64,000 nt of DNA from Treponema rectale (lineage in GTDB: Bacteria > Spirochaetota > Spirochaetia > Treponematales > Treponemataceae): assembly GCF_014202035.1 (NCBI RefSeq), contig NZ_JACHFR010000002.1, forward strand, positions 825,816-889,815, read 5' to 3'. The notes beneath the pieces were generated by a model. It saw only the letters and a program-made list of their open reading frames with translations, ran no database searches and was not told the origin of the DNA. Position 1 is the stretch's first letter. Each line of letters begins with the position of its first letter. The translations under genes and the position numbers were made by a program. This document shows, in pieces, positions 50,421 to 59,168 of this stretch.

Positions 50421-52409
50421 ATGAAAAAAAAGTTCAGCAGATTTTTTTATAAGTTTGTCTGCTGTGTGCTGTTGTCTGCTGCAGGGGGAATGGTTTTTGC
50501 AAGACCTAATTCTGCAGCCGAAGCTGTAAGGCAGAACATTATCGTTGAGCCGGTAAAGGGATTAAGCGATGATTTTATGAATGGCGTTGATATCAGTATG
50601 ATTGACCAGATTGAAAAATCCGGTGGAAAATTTTACAACGCTGCCGGTGAACAGCAGGATATTTTTGAAATATTAAAAGATAACGGAGTAAACTGGATAA
50701 GAATCCGCCTGTGGAATAAACCGGTTTACGAAAATGACGTTTATGATAAAAACGGAAAGCGTATTGCAAAAAAAGGTTCACCGATGGGCGGCGGAAACAA
50801 TGATCTCGAAACTGACCTTCGCATTGCAAAAAGAATAAAGGCTGCCGGACTTAAGTTTATGCTGGATTTCCATTATTCAGATTTCTGGGCAGATCCGGGC
50901 AAGCAGTATATGCCTCAGGAATGGAAGAATCTTTCTCCGAAAGAACTTGAAGTTGAAGTTGAAAAATTTACCAGAGAAACTATCAACGCTTTTACAGAAG
51001 CCGGCGGTGCTCCTGATGCAGTTCAGATTGGAAATGAATTGAACTCAGGATTCATGTGGCCTGTAGGACAGCTGTGGAGTGATGATCCGAATGTAAAGAT
51101 AGGAGGAATGAAACAGTTTATTTCTCTCCTTCAGAAAGCATCTGACGGTGTGCGTAATGCAGAAAACGGAAAGAACATTCAGATTGTAATTCATCTTGCA
51201 GACGGGGGAAAGCAGGATCTGTACAAATGGATTTTTGATGAAGTAAAGAAAGCAAAGATAGATTATGACATAATCGGACTTTCTTTCTATACATACTGGC
51301 ATGGTTCAATGGATGATCTTAAGGCAAACCTTGAGATGATTTCAAAACGTTACGGTAAGAAAATGGCTGTAGTAGAAACGGCTTATGCTTTTACTGAAGA
51401 CGGAGGTGACAGCCAGGGCGATGTATTCATGACTTACTCTGATGATAAATACGGATATGTACCTTCCGTTCAGGGACAGGCAACTGCAATCCGTGATGTA
51501 ATTGAAACTGTTGCATCTGTAAAAGGCGGCTGCGGAGTTTTCTACTGGGAAGCAGATTCAATTATCTGTAAAGGTTCAGAACTTTCTGCAACAGAAGGCA
51601 ATACCTGGGAAAATCAGGCGATGTTTGACTTTACAGGAAAAGCCCTTCCTTCTCTTGCCGTATGGAATCTTGTACATGGAAGGGGTGAAGTAAAGAATGT
51701 CTGGGGTGGAAGTGCTTCCCTTGCAAAAACAGAAAGCGTTCCTTACGGGATGTCAGATAAAGTTGAATTAACGATACGTCCCGGAGAAGTTCCTCAGCTT
51801 CCTTCTGCTGTAAAACTTGTTTTCTCTGATGACAGTGAAAAACTTGTAAATGTAAAATGGGATTCCTATAACTGGAAAGCTCAGACTAAGGCTGGAAAAA
51901 TAATCCTTAAGGGAACAGCTTCCGGTTATGATTTTAAGCCTGAACTTGCAGTGGAATTCTCAGATAAAGTAAATCTTGTTGAAGACGGTTCCTTTGAAAG
52001 CGGAAAACTTGGGGCATGGAAACTTAACGGTTCTTCAACCGCCTGCTTCCTTGAAAATAACAAAGGAAATGCCCGCAGCGGAAAATGGACTTACAAATAC
52101 TGGCTGGCTTCAGGATTCAAATCCATTCTCAGCCGTGAGTTCAAGGATATTCCTAATGGTACTTACCGCCTCAGTGTATGGGCAATGGGAGGCGGAGGAG
52201 AAAATAACATTCGTCTTTTTGCTGCCCGCTATGACGGAACTGAAAAACAGATTACATCAAAAATTGTAAATACCGGATGGCAGGACTGGCATCAGTATAC
52301 AATTGAAGTTCCTGTAACAAATGGAAAAGCAACAATCGGTATTTATCTTGATACAGCCCCTGACTGCTGGGGAAATTTTGACGACATAGAATTTGTAAAG
52401 GTTGATTGA
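50421..52409 (+). CDS. Endo-beta-1,4-galactanase GH53 with Ig-like and CBM modules
   Basis: A 662-residue exported enzyme that cleaves beta-1,4-galactan. A signal peptide covers residues about 1-33. The GH53 barrel covers about 40-400, with NWIRIRLWNKP, KFMLDFHYSDFWADPGKQY, the acid/base Glu in VQIGNELNSGFMWPVGQ and the nucleophile Glu in MAVVETAYAFTED. A Big_4-like Ig domain follows (VELTIRPGEVPQLPSAVKLV, VNVKWDSYNWKA). The last 140 residues are a beta-sandwich resembling CBM61, with DGSFESGKLGAWKLNG and WGNFDDIEFV; CBM61 is known to bind galactan. AAGGGGG precedes ATG 50421. It is first in a five-gene operon. Confidence 0.95.
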   Translation: MKKKFSRFFYKFVCCVLLSAAGGMVFARPNSAAEAVRQNIIVEPVKGLSDDFMNGVDISMIDQIEKSGGKFYNAAGEQQDIFEILKDNGVNWIRIRLWNKPVYENDVYDKNGKRIAKKGSPMGGGNNDLETDLRIAKRIKAAGLKFMLDFHYSDFWADPGKQYMPQEWKNLSPKELEVEVEKFTRETINAFTEAGGAPDAVQIGNELNSGFMWPVGQLWSDDPNVKIGGMKQFISLLQKASDGVRNAENGKNIQIVIHLADGGKQDLYKWIFDEVKKAKIDYDIIGLSFYTYWHGSMDDLKANLEMISKRYGKKMAVVETAYAFTEDGGDSQGDVFMTYSDDKYGYVPSVQGQATAIRDVIETVASVKGGCGVFYWEADSIICKGSELSATEGNTWENQAMFDFTGKALPSLAVWNLVHGRGEVKNVWGGSASLAKTESVPYGMSDKVELTIRPGEVPQLPSAVKLVFSDDSEKLVNVKWDSYNWKAQTKAGKIILKGTASGYDFKPELAVEFSDKVNLVEDGSFESGKLGAWKLNGSSTACFLENNKGNARSGKWTYKYWLASGFKSILSREFKDIPNGTYRLSVWAMGGGGENNIRLFAARYDGTEKQITSKIVNTGWQDWHQYTIEVPVTNGKATIGIYLDTAPDCWGNFDDIEFVKVD

Positions 52410-52429
52410 TTACTAATATAGGAGAGTAT

Positions 52430-54205
52430 ATGAAAAGAAAAATATTAAAGGCAGCCGGACTTGCCCTTATGGCAGGGGGAATATTTGCCCAGGCTGCAAA
52501 TGACGGATTTGTCGTTCCTCTTGATGAAGATTTGACAAAAGCTGTAACTGCTTCTCCTGCTGCAGCTGCTCCGGCTGCCGGCTCAAGTTCTGTTGCTCAG
52601 GGTATATGGATTGAAATTACCAGTGACAGCAAGGCTTTGATTCGTGATATTGCCACCGGAAAAAAGAAAGGATACGAATTTGATAATTCTCATTTTTTAA
52701 GCAATGCCAACTGGTGGTTCTGGGGAGACATAAATAAAAGTTTCCATCTTGATGCAGAAATTTCTGTATGGGATTTTGATAAAACTTTATATCAGGCAAA
52801 TACTTTCGGGGCAAATGTTCCTGACGTAAGCTGGGGTGACGGACTTCAGAGTGTTGCAGGTATGTTCTTTTCACCGATAAAAGAAGCAAATGATGATGGT
52901 GCAGGTTCCTTTAATAAACTTGCACTCAATCTTGCCACTCCTTATGTAAACGTAAAGGCTGGTTACGGAAACTTGAAGGAAGGCGGAATGAGTAAGTTTA
53001 CCGGTATCTTTACGACTGTTGACAGATGGAATGATGTAGGAGACGGATTTTTTGAAATAAGCAACGGAAGCAACCTTAAAGAATTCGGTGACTTTAAAAT
53101 CAATGCAGTTGCAGCATTCAGTGAGATGCTTGACGTACGCAGCCAGCCTTACGGAATGTATGACATTATTGATGTGAAGTACGGAGATAAAGCAGAACTT
53201 GCATTTACATTCGGAAGTTCAACTACAAAAGAAAAACTTTTTTATTACAACGAAGCAAATACAAATGCCGTTTCTGTTTACGGAATGTTTAATGTTACGG
53301 ACAGCGTAAAACTTGAAGCCCATGCTTTAGGAACTTTCGGAACTGACATAGACTTGAATTCAGATTCTGTTGCATATGCCGGCCGTGTTTCTTATTCAGG
53401 AGAAAAAGTATCGGCATCCCTTGCAGGAACTTATGCAGCTGTGAATGTAAACTCAGTATGGGGAAGTGACGGACAGAGTTATGACGACATTAATGCCGGT
53501 TCAATTACTTCTCAGCTTGATGTTTCATGGCAGGTTCTTAACTGTCTTAATGTAAGTCTTGATGAAGGATTTACTGCAGAAGATTCAGATGCACCGGGAG
53601 AAGGTCTTGTAAATATCCGTACCCAGCCGCAGTTTGATCTTGATTTGAATTCAATAGCTGGTGTTGATGTTCTTGTAAGTGGCTACGGAGTTATAAATGC
53701 TGACCGTCTTGCAAAAGAAACAAATGCAGACCAGCCTTTCATTCCTTATTTCAGTGAAGCAGGAATTGAAGTTACGGCTTCAGAGATTCCTTTTGCAAAA
53801 AAACTTGTGTTTGATTATGGCGTAAGCAGGACTGTTGTTTTGAATGCAGCTTCTGACGGTTATGAGGGGGAGTATTTTTATAATTCCCTTATGATAAGCG
53901 CAGATCTTAATGATAAGGTAAATGTTCATGTGGGAGGACTGTTCAATTCATTAAAAGATTCTGATGATTCATTTATTCCTGCAGGTCTTTCCTGTGGTGT
54001 AAAAGTAAATGCAGTTCCTCTTCCGGGTAATCCAATGTTCTGGGCTCACTTTACTTATGCAATGAATCCTTATGAAGATAACAATTATACTTTGTTCCGT
54101 GCTGATGACCCTCTTAACAATGCTTCTCACCGCACATATCTTCTTAATACTCTTGATACGGAAAATGCCAGCCGTATTGCGCTCGGCCTGATCTGGAATT
54201 TGTAA
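52430..54205 (+). CDS. Large outer-membrane beta-barrel (porin-like)
   Basis: A 591-residue protein with a signal peptide (residues 1-20, MKRKILKAAGLALMAGGIFA). After an Ala/Pro-rich linker, repeated amphipathic beta-strand pairs with aromatic girdles run the length: WWFWGDINKSFHLDAEISVW, VNVKAGYGNLKE, VSASLAGTYAAVNVNSV, ITSQLDVSWQVLN. The C-terminus is SRIALGLIWNL. It resembles spirochaete outer-membrane barrels of the porin type, but I cannot name a family. GGAGAG lies before ATG 52430. Its place after a secreted galactanase suggests uptake of galacto-oligosaccharides, which is inference from context. Confidence 0.82.
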   Translation: MKRKILKAAGLALMAGGIFAQAANDGFVVPLDEDLTKAVTASPAAAAPAAGSSSVAQGIWIEITSDSKALIRDIATGKKKGYEFDNSHFLSNANWWFWGDINKSFHLDAEISVWDFDKTLYQANTFGANVPDVSWGDGLQSVAGMFFSPIKEANDDGAGSFNKLALNLATPYVNVKAGYGNLKEGGMSKFTGIFTTVDRWNDVGDGFFEISNGSNLKEFGDFKINAVAAFSEMLDVRSQPYGMYDIIDVKYGDKAELAFTFGSSTTKEKLFYYNEANTNAVSVYGMFNVTDSVKLEAHALGTFGTDIDLNSDSVAYAGRVSYSGEKVSASLAGTYAAVNVNSVWGSDGQSYDDINAGSITSQLDVSWQVLNCLNVSLDEGFTAEDSDAPGEGLVNIRTQPQFDLDLNSIAGVDVLVSGYGVINADRLAKETNADQPFIPYFSEAGIEVTASEIPFAKKLVFDYGVSRTVVLNAASDGYEGEYFYNSLMISADLNDKVNVHVGGLFNSLKDSDDSFIPAGLSCGVKVNAVPLPGNPMFWAHFTYAMNPYEDNNYTLFRADDPLNNASHRTYLLNTLDTENASRIALGLIWNL

Positions 54206-54226
54206 TGGGATTATGGAGGAATAAAA

Positions 54227-54709
54227 ATGAAATTAAAGTTTATGAAAAATAAAGCAGCTGCTGTTCTTTCCATGATTTTACTTTGTGCTTCGGTATCTGT
54301 TCTCAGTTCATGTGCTGATGCGGAAGGACTTCATAATCAGCAGGCTCTTATGGTTACATTCAGATTTGAAAACTTCGGTGATTCAATTAACGGAAACTAT
54401 GCAATTCCAGGAAACTTTGACGGAAGTGATTCCTGGGATAATACAAATGCAGACGTTACTTTAAAAAATGGAAGCGGAACCTCTGTGCAGAAAGCCGTAA
54501 CAATTTCTAACATTCAGTTTTCCCTTGTTCCTGTAGGAGCATGGAACCGTCCGTGGTATATAAAGGGACAGGTTGAAGGTAACGGAGCTGATCCGACGGC
54601 AGGCAGTGCCCTTCAGAATTTTTATATTGACGGTCTTGACCTGAGTGCCGGAGAAGTAACTCTTGTCATAGATGCATCATCCGGTTCTGCTGTTCCGGTA
54701 GTGGAGTAA
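54227..54709 (+). CDS. Small lipoprotein in the galactan operon, 160 aa
   Basis: The product is unrecognised. The signal peptide ends in a lipobox (VLSSCADA), so it is lipid-anchored. The mature domain (about 130 residues) is beta-rich: LMVTFRFENFGDSINGNYA, IPGNFDGSDSWDNT, SNIQFSLVPVGAWNRPWYI. The exposed aromatics suggest a carbohydrate-binding fold of the SusE/F style, a weak similarity only. It lies between the barrel and another lipoprotein with gaps of 21 and 12 bases. It may act as a surface glycan-capture subunit. Confidence 0.8.
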   Translation: MKLKFMKNKAAAVLSMILLCASVSVLSSCADAEGLHNQQALMVTFRFENFGDSINGNYAIPGNFDGSDSWDNTNADVTLKNGSGTSVQKAVTISNIQFSLVPVGAWNRPWYIKGQVEGNGADPTAGSALQNFYIDGLDLSAGEVTLVIDASSGSAVPVVE

Positions 54710-54721
54710 TACGGAGGAATT

Positions 54722-56176
54722 ATGATTAAAAGAATATTTGCATTTGCAGCGGCTGTATCCGTGTTTTTTACAGGATGTGATTCCCTTCAGAGTTCATTAA
54801 GTGAAGAAATGCAGGCAAAACTGGATGAAGAAACAGGTGTTCCTTCTTATTCAGAAAAAGCCTGGTACTATAACGGTGTTGCCGGAGAAGATGTTTCTGA
54901 CATAGACGGTCAGACCCTTCTTGTAACTTTCGGCAAAAAAACTGCAGCAAATTCAGTTACTGGAAAAATAGTGCTTACTTATTCTGATGAAACCGGAACA
55001 GAAGTTACAAAAACTTTCTCTTCTGTTTCAGGATATTTTACTTCTGATTTTACAGGTTACAGGCTGAATATGTCTCCTGTAACGGCACTTCTTGATGGAG
55101 AAGAAATTCCTTCCGGTACTGCAAAGGTCAGCGTGAGTCTGGGAGGCTTTGTCTGTGCTGAAGGAAAGCAGAACGGAAGGGCCCTTTCTGCTTTTGAGGC
55201 AAAGAATATAAACGTTAAACCTTTATTCAGTAAAGAGTCCTTTTCTTACTCAACCGCAGGCTTTTCTACTTCATCTAAATTTGCCGTGACCTGTAATGCT
55301 CCTGTTTCTGTTGCAGAGGGTGTAACCGCAGTTGGAGTTGATTCTTCTTCAAATACTTACAGGTTCAATGTAACGGCAGATGAAAACACGGTTTATCTTT
55401 CTCCTGATTTTGCTTCGGCTCCTGCTGACGGAACGGAAATGACAATTACTTTATCAGGAATTCTTGCAGACGGATGCGGAGATACTTATTCAAAAAAGAT
55501 ATCTGCTTCATTCTCTGAGAACCTGATTGCCGTTGACGGTATCAAAGATGATAACTGGCTGTCAGAAAACGCAGTGTATGTTTCTGATGCATCTTCTGAC
55601 GGAAGTGCCTTTACCTGGGATGCAAACAGCGGGGACTTTACCGGCCTTTATGTTTTGAATGATGACAATTATCTGTATGTTGCCCTTGAAGGAAGTTTTG
55701 CTACTACCTGGAGTGACGGGCTTGCAGTAATGATTTCTTATGATCACAGTTCCGATGCCGCCTATAGTTCCGGTTCTTCTGTTTTTGCTCTTGCAGATAC
55801 AGTTGCTTATGGAAGGGAAACCCTCATGCACGGAAAACCGGATATTTATCTTTATCATAAACCTCAGTCAGATGAATTCGGGGCCTGGGTAGAAAATGCA
55901 TCTTCTGCTGATGAAATTTCTTCTGCAGTAAAATATTCTCCGGATGGAGATACAGCAAGTGCAGAATTTATTGAATATGCAATTCCTTTAAGTTCTATAG
56001 CTTCTGCAGGAATTGAAAAAGGAAAGACTGTACATATCATCGCTGCGTCTTCACTTCACTGGTCTGCTGGTGTTGCAGCTGGAGATGTGGTTCCTGACGC
56101 CTGTGCAGGTTTTAATGATAAGCATAATTCTGTAACGATTAATTTCCAGAATGCACTTGAGTATACTCTTAACTGA
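54722..56176 (+). CDS. Multidomain lipoprotein with CBM9-like C-terminal domain
   Basis: A 484-residue lipoprotein with the lipobox FFTGCDS. The first 280 residues hold two or three Ig-like beta-domains (LLVTFGKKTAANSVTGKIVL, FSYSTAGFSTSSKFAVTC). The last 200 residues start VDGIKDDNWLSENAVYVSDA and continue LYVLNDDNYLYVALEG, typical of CBM9-like sandwiches. No catalytic motif is visible. It may hold galactan at the surface. GGAGG precedes ATG. Its stop lies 17 bases before the second GH53 gene. Confidence 0.82.
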   Translation: MIKRIFAFAAAVSVFFTGCDSLQSSLSEEMQAKLDEETGVPSYSEKAWYYNGVAGEDVSDIDGQTLLVTFGKKTAANSVTGKIVLTYSDETGTEVTKTFSSVSGYFTSDFTGYRLNMSPVTALLDGEEIPSGTAKVSVSLGGFVCAEGKQNGRALSAFEAKNINVKPLFSKESFSYSTAGFSTSSKFAVTCNAPVSVAEGVTAVGVDSSSNTYRFNVTADENTVYLSPDFASAPADGTEMTITLSGILADGCGDTYSKKISASFSENLIAVDGIKDDNWLSENAVYVSDASSDGSAFTWDANSGDFTGLYVLNDDNYLYVALEGSFATTWSDGLAVMISYDHSSDAAYSSGSSVFALADTVAYGRETLMHGKPDIYLYHKPQSDEFGAWVENASSADEISSAVKYSPDGDTASAEFIEYAIPLSSIASAGIEKGKTVHIIAASSLHWSAGVAAGDVVPDACAGFNDKHNSVTINFQNALEYTLN

Positions 56177-56193
56177 TGGAGAGGAGGAATAAA

Positions 56194-57453
56194 ATGAAAG
56201 TAATTAAATTTTTAACCGGAAGTATTATTATGGCAGCTTTTTTTGCTTCCTGTTCAGAAACTCCTTCCTATCCTTCTGGAAGTGAAGTAACTGCGGGAGA
56301 AATTTCCTGTACGATAGACGGTACGACTGTAACTCTTGAACCTGTTGATGCGGACCTTCCTTCTTCTTTTATGAGGGGATTTGATGCCAGTGCAGAAAGT
56401 GATGTAAGTTCCGGTTCGTATTATGATGCCAGCGGAAATGAAAAAGATATTTTTCAGATTCTTCCGTCTTATGGCGTAAACTGGGTTCGCCTTCGTATCT
56501 GGAATAATCCTGAATCTTCAAAAAATCCAAGTGAACCGGGAGCATCTGATCTTGAAACCGTAATTGCTCAGGCTGTCCGCGTAAAAAAAGCGGGGCTGCG
56601 TCTGCTTCTTGATTTTCATTACAGCGATTACTGGGCTGATCCTGGAAAACAGCTTATTCCGGAAGAATGGCTTGAGTGCACGACCAGTGATGAACTTGCT
56701 GCAAAAGTTTCTGAGTATACAACGGAAGTTCTTGAGGCTTTAAAAAATGTGAATGCTGCTCCTGACATGATTCAGATTGGAAATGAAATCAGTTCGGGAA
56801 TGCTTAAGCACAAGGCAATTGATTCATCAGAAACTGTTACAAATGCAGATGAGGCCGTAAGGGGAGATTTTTGCAGTGCAAATTATTTTAAGTATCTTTC
56901 CGCAGGACTGGCAGCTGCAAGAAGTGAATGTCCGAATGCGAAACTCATGCTGCACTTCACTGATATTAACAGAAGTAATCCTGTAAACTACCTCAGTTCA
57001 TTTTCTTCCCTTGATTATGATGTAGTGGGACTTTCTTATTATCCTAAGTGGGCAAGTCACGGTACCATTGAATCTCTTGGAGAAAAAATAGCTGCAATAA
57101 AATCAACTTACGCAAAGGAAGTTGTTGTTGTAGAAACAAATATTCCTAATAAAGTTTCTGATACTGCTTCTCAGAATTACTATGAGAATATGTCTGATTC
57201 TTCTGTTAAAGTTAATCTTACTTGCTCTGACGGAAATCTTTATTCCGGTGTATATGCTGATTCTGACGGAAAGCTTCCTGCCACTGCACAGAATCAGGCA
57301 AATATAATCCGTGCTGTAATTGAAGTAGCTGCAAAGAACGGAGCTTCAGGAGTATTTACCTGGGGTGGTGAATATAAAGGCAGCTGGGAATACGGCCTGT
57401 TCGGTTCCAGCGGAAAACCAAGTGCTGCCCTTATAGTAATGAGTGTTCAGTAA
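56194..57453 (+). CDS. Lipoprotein GH53 endo-beta-1,4-galactanase
   Basis: A 419-residue enzyme with a lipobox (FFASCSET), so it is anchored at the membrane surface. The GH53 barrel fills almost the whole protein, with NWVRLRIWNNPE, RLLLDFHYSDYWADPGKQL, the acid/base Glu in IQIGNEISSGML and the nucleophile Glu in VVVVETNIPN. It lacks the Ig-like and CBM parts of the first GH53. The pair may divide the work: one enzyme binds polymer and the other trims captured chains at the surface. GAGGAGG precedes ATG 56194. It is last in the operon. Confidence 0.94.
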   Translation: MKVIKFLTGSIIMAAFFASCSETPSYPSGSEVTAGEISCTIDGTTVTLEPVDADLPSSFMRGFDASAESDVSSGSYYDASGNEKDIFQILPSYGVNWVRLRIWNNPESSKNPSEPGASDLETVIAQAVRVKKAGLRLLLDFHYSDYWADPGKQLIPEEWLECTTSDELAAKVSEYTTEVLEALKNVNAAPDMIQIGNEISSGMLKHKAIDSSETVTNADEAVRGDFCSANYFKYLSAGLAAARSECPNAKLMLHFTDINRSNPVNYLSSFSSLDYDVVGLSYYPKWASHGTIESLGEKIAAIKSTYAKEVVVVETNIPNKVSDTASQNYYENMSDSSVKVNLTCSDGNLYSGVYADSDGKLPATAQNQANIIRAVIEVAAKNGASGVFTWGGEYKGSWEYGLFGSSGKPSAALIVMSVQ

Positions 57454-57467
57454 ATCTTTTACTGCCG

Positions 57468-57521
57468 GCTGTCCGGAAAAGTACTGCGTTATATGTCAGT
57501 CTTACCGGACAGCTTTTTTTT
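57468..57521 (+). terminator. Terminator of the galactan operon
   Basis: GCTGTCCGG (57468-57476) pairs perfectly with CCGGACAGC (57505-57513), followed by eight Ts. Confidence 0.9.
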
Positions 57522-57541
57522 GAAAAAAATAAAAATAAAAT

Positions 57542-57570
57542 TTGACACGTGATGATAACGGACTTATACT
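57542..57570 (+). promoter_or_regulatory. Sigma-70 promoter of the lipoprotein unit
   Basis: TTGACA (57542-57547), a 17-base spacer, then TATACT (57565-57570). Transcription would start around 57577, so the operator lies just downstream. Confidence 0.8.
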
Positions 57571-57581
57571 TAATTCAGTTA

Positions 57582-57610
57582 ATCAACACGTGTAAATTAC
57601 TTGTGTTGAT
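57582..57610. promoter_or_regulatory. Operator, second site of the ATCAAC/GTTGAT set
   Basis: ATCAACAC and GTGTTGAT are inverted half-sites 13 bases apart. The same half-sites form the palindrome at 50367-50382, so both units are likely controlled by one regulator. Confidence 0.7.
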
Positions 57611-57648
57611 TAGATATAAAAACTGTATGGCGTTTTTTCACTAAGGAG

Positions 57649-57750
57649 ACATGATAAAAAGTACTTCCCTGTACTTTTTATCATGTGCGAATGCATTCTA
57701 AAGCCTGCATTCGCTGTCTGCGACATCCATGTCGCACAACTGCCGTTGTG
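57649..57750 (+). promoter_or_regulatory. Leader with four tandem perfect hairpins
   Basis: The hairpins are: 57649-57664 with 57671-57686 (16 bp, loop of 6); GCGAATGCA (57687-57695) with TGCATTCGC (57706-57714); TGCGACA (57719-57725) with TGTCGCA (57730-57736); and CACAAC (57735-57740) with GTTGTG (57745-57750). All arms are perfect. The last two share two bases. The ribosome-binding site GGAGG lies ten bases further on and is left free. Confidence 0.8.
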
Positions 57751-57769
57751 GCTTTATAAGGAGGAAATA

Positions 57770-59083
57770 ATGAAAAACGTTAAAAAGATTTTCGGGCTTT
57801 TTGCTTCTTTTATGCTTCTTGCCGGAGTGTTTACTGCATGTTCTGATTCTGATGGCGGAAACGGAGATGATTCTGTAAGTGTAGAATACCTTACTGAAGG
57901 AGCTGAAGTAACTGTAAATTCTGGAGAAAGCGTAACTGTTCACGTACAGGGTAAGACAAATGTAGATGACTTTGATGTAGAAGGAGTTACTGTTGAATAT
58001 ATAGGCGATGATGCTTTTGAAATTACGGCGGAAGATTCTTCAGAGGACGCTAAAATAATTCTTAATTTTTATGACGGAACTGATGATGATGATGACGGAA
58101 TTAACATAACACTTTATGTTTATAATCCGTATGTATATGTAAATCTTAATATTGATGAATCTCTTGAGTCTGCAAGTATAACTTCCATTAAGGTTACCTA
58201 TGGAAATGATACTTCTAAAGACTATACTAAAGAAGCTGTTGTTGATTATACGGCTGGTAATACAACTGCTGTTGTTAGATTTGCTAAGGCAGAGGCTGAT
58301 GCTTGGGGATTCTTTAGTGGTATAAAAGTTGTTGTAGAAGGAATTGAGGATTCTATTGCTCAGTCAACTACATACTTCTGCTATTATTCAGAAAATGTTA
58401 ATTACATAACAGAATTTACAATTTCAAAAAAAGTAGAGACTTCCATAACTCTTTCATTGGTTTTTGATGGATTTGAGGTTGAAGAATCTGGTTCTGTAGT
58501 TATTAAATATGGTGCAAGTTCAGCGACTGAAACTGCAATTGTTACAAGAGTTTCTTCTACTGAATATAGTGCAGAGATTTCAAATGCCAATATAAATGCT
58601 AGTGGCTGGTTTGTTATTGATGCAGTGATTAATAATGGTGATGTATCTGGATTTGCATATTATAGTGTTGCACAGGAAAAGAATAATACATGGCTTGATT
58701 ATTCTCAGGGAAATCAGTCTGTGAAGCTTGTTATTTCTAATGATGTGTGGGTTACATTTAAGGATGGTGTTGAGTATACTGCAGGCTCAACTTTGACTAA
58801 AGTTCTTGAACCTTCTGCCTTTACAGATCTTTCTGTTTTAAAACTTAAAGTAGCAACAAGCGGTGCATCAGATACAACAGGATGGAATCCTAATCTTTGT
58901 TATGAAACATATGAAGATGGTGCAGAGTGGACTAACGCAAAAAAACTTGATTGGGACGAAACTTATGAAAACGGATATTCACTTGTAATTGATGATTCAG
59001 AATATATAAATAAAATTATTTCTAATGGTTTATATTTATCAGCTGGAGCTAAATTTTATGTTTATTATGTAGCTGCAAACTAA
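57770..59083 (+). CDS. Lipoprotein, Ig-like repeat protein of unknown function
   Basis: A 437-residue lipoprotein with the lipobox FTACSDS and an acidic Asp-rich linker. The rest is beta-rich with recurring Ig-like units (VYVNLNIDESLESASITSIK, ITLSLVFDGFEVEESGSVVI, TWLDYSQGNQSVKLVISNDV). I see no catalytic motif. GGAGGAAATA precedes ATG 57770 and fixes the start. It has its own promoter, operator and hairpin leader, so it may be expressed far more than the galactan operon. The later two-thirds are more AT-rich than the operon before it. Confidence 0.82.
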   Translation: MKNVKKIFGLFASFMLLAGVFTACSDSDGGNGDDSVSVEYLTEGAEVTVNSGESVTVHVQGKTNVDDFDVEGVTVEYIGDDAFEITAEDSSEDAKIILNFYDGTDDDDDGINITLYVYNPYVYVNLNIDESLESASITSIKVTYGNDTSKDYTKEAVVDYTAGNTTAVVRFAKAEADAWGFFSGIKVVVEGIEDSIAQSTTYFCYYSENVNYITEFTISKKVETSITLSLVFDGFEVEESGSVVIKYGASSATETAIVTRVSSTEYSAEISNANINASGWFVIDAVINNGDVSGFAYYSVAQEKNNTWLDYSQGNQSVKLVISNDVWVTFKDGVEYTAGSTLTKVLEPSAFTDLSVLKLKVATSGASDTTGWNPNLCYETYEDGAEWTNAKKLDWDETYENGYSLVIDDSEYINKIISNGLYLSAGAKFYVYYVAAN

Positions 59084-59119
59084 TCTACCCCCTTTTTTAT
59101 AAAACCTTTTTATCCTTTT

Positions 59120-59154
59120 GGGACATCGTCTTAACGGGCGGTGTCCCTTTTTTT
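59120..59154 (+). terminator. Rho-independent terminator
   Basis: GGGACATCG (59120-59128) pairs with CGGTGTCCC (59139-59147), followed by seven Ts. Confidence 0.88.
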
Positions 59155-59168
59155 ATGCAAGGCAATCT

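Larger units (their letters stand above)
57454..57769. other. Intergenic regulatory region between galactan operon and next lipoprotein
   Basis: This 316-base gap contains a strong terminator (57468-57521), a perfect-spacing promoter (57542-57570), an operator palindrome (57582-57610) and a leader with four tandem hairpins (57649-57750). No gene starts here; the in-frame reading from 57683 passes through the hairpins and is not credible. Confidence 0.85.

Noticed and set aside
57649-57750. Retron-like or integron attachment structure
   Set aside because: No reverse transcriptase or integrase gene is nearby, and the hairpins sit in the leader of an ordinary lipoprotein gene.
57683-57769. Upstream extension of the lipoprotein reading (29 extra residues)
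   Set aside because: It translates the hairpin leader and lacks a ribosome-binding site; a GGAGG and signal peptide place the start at 57770.
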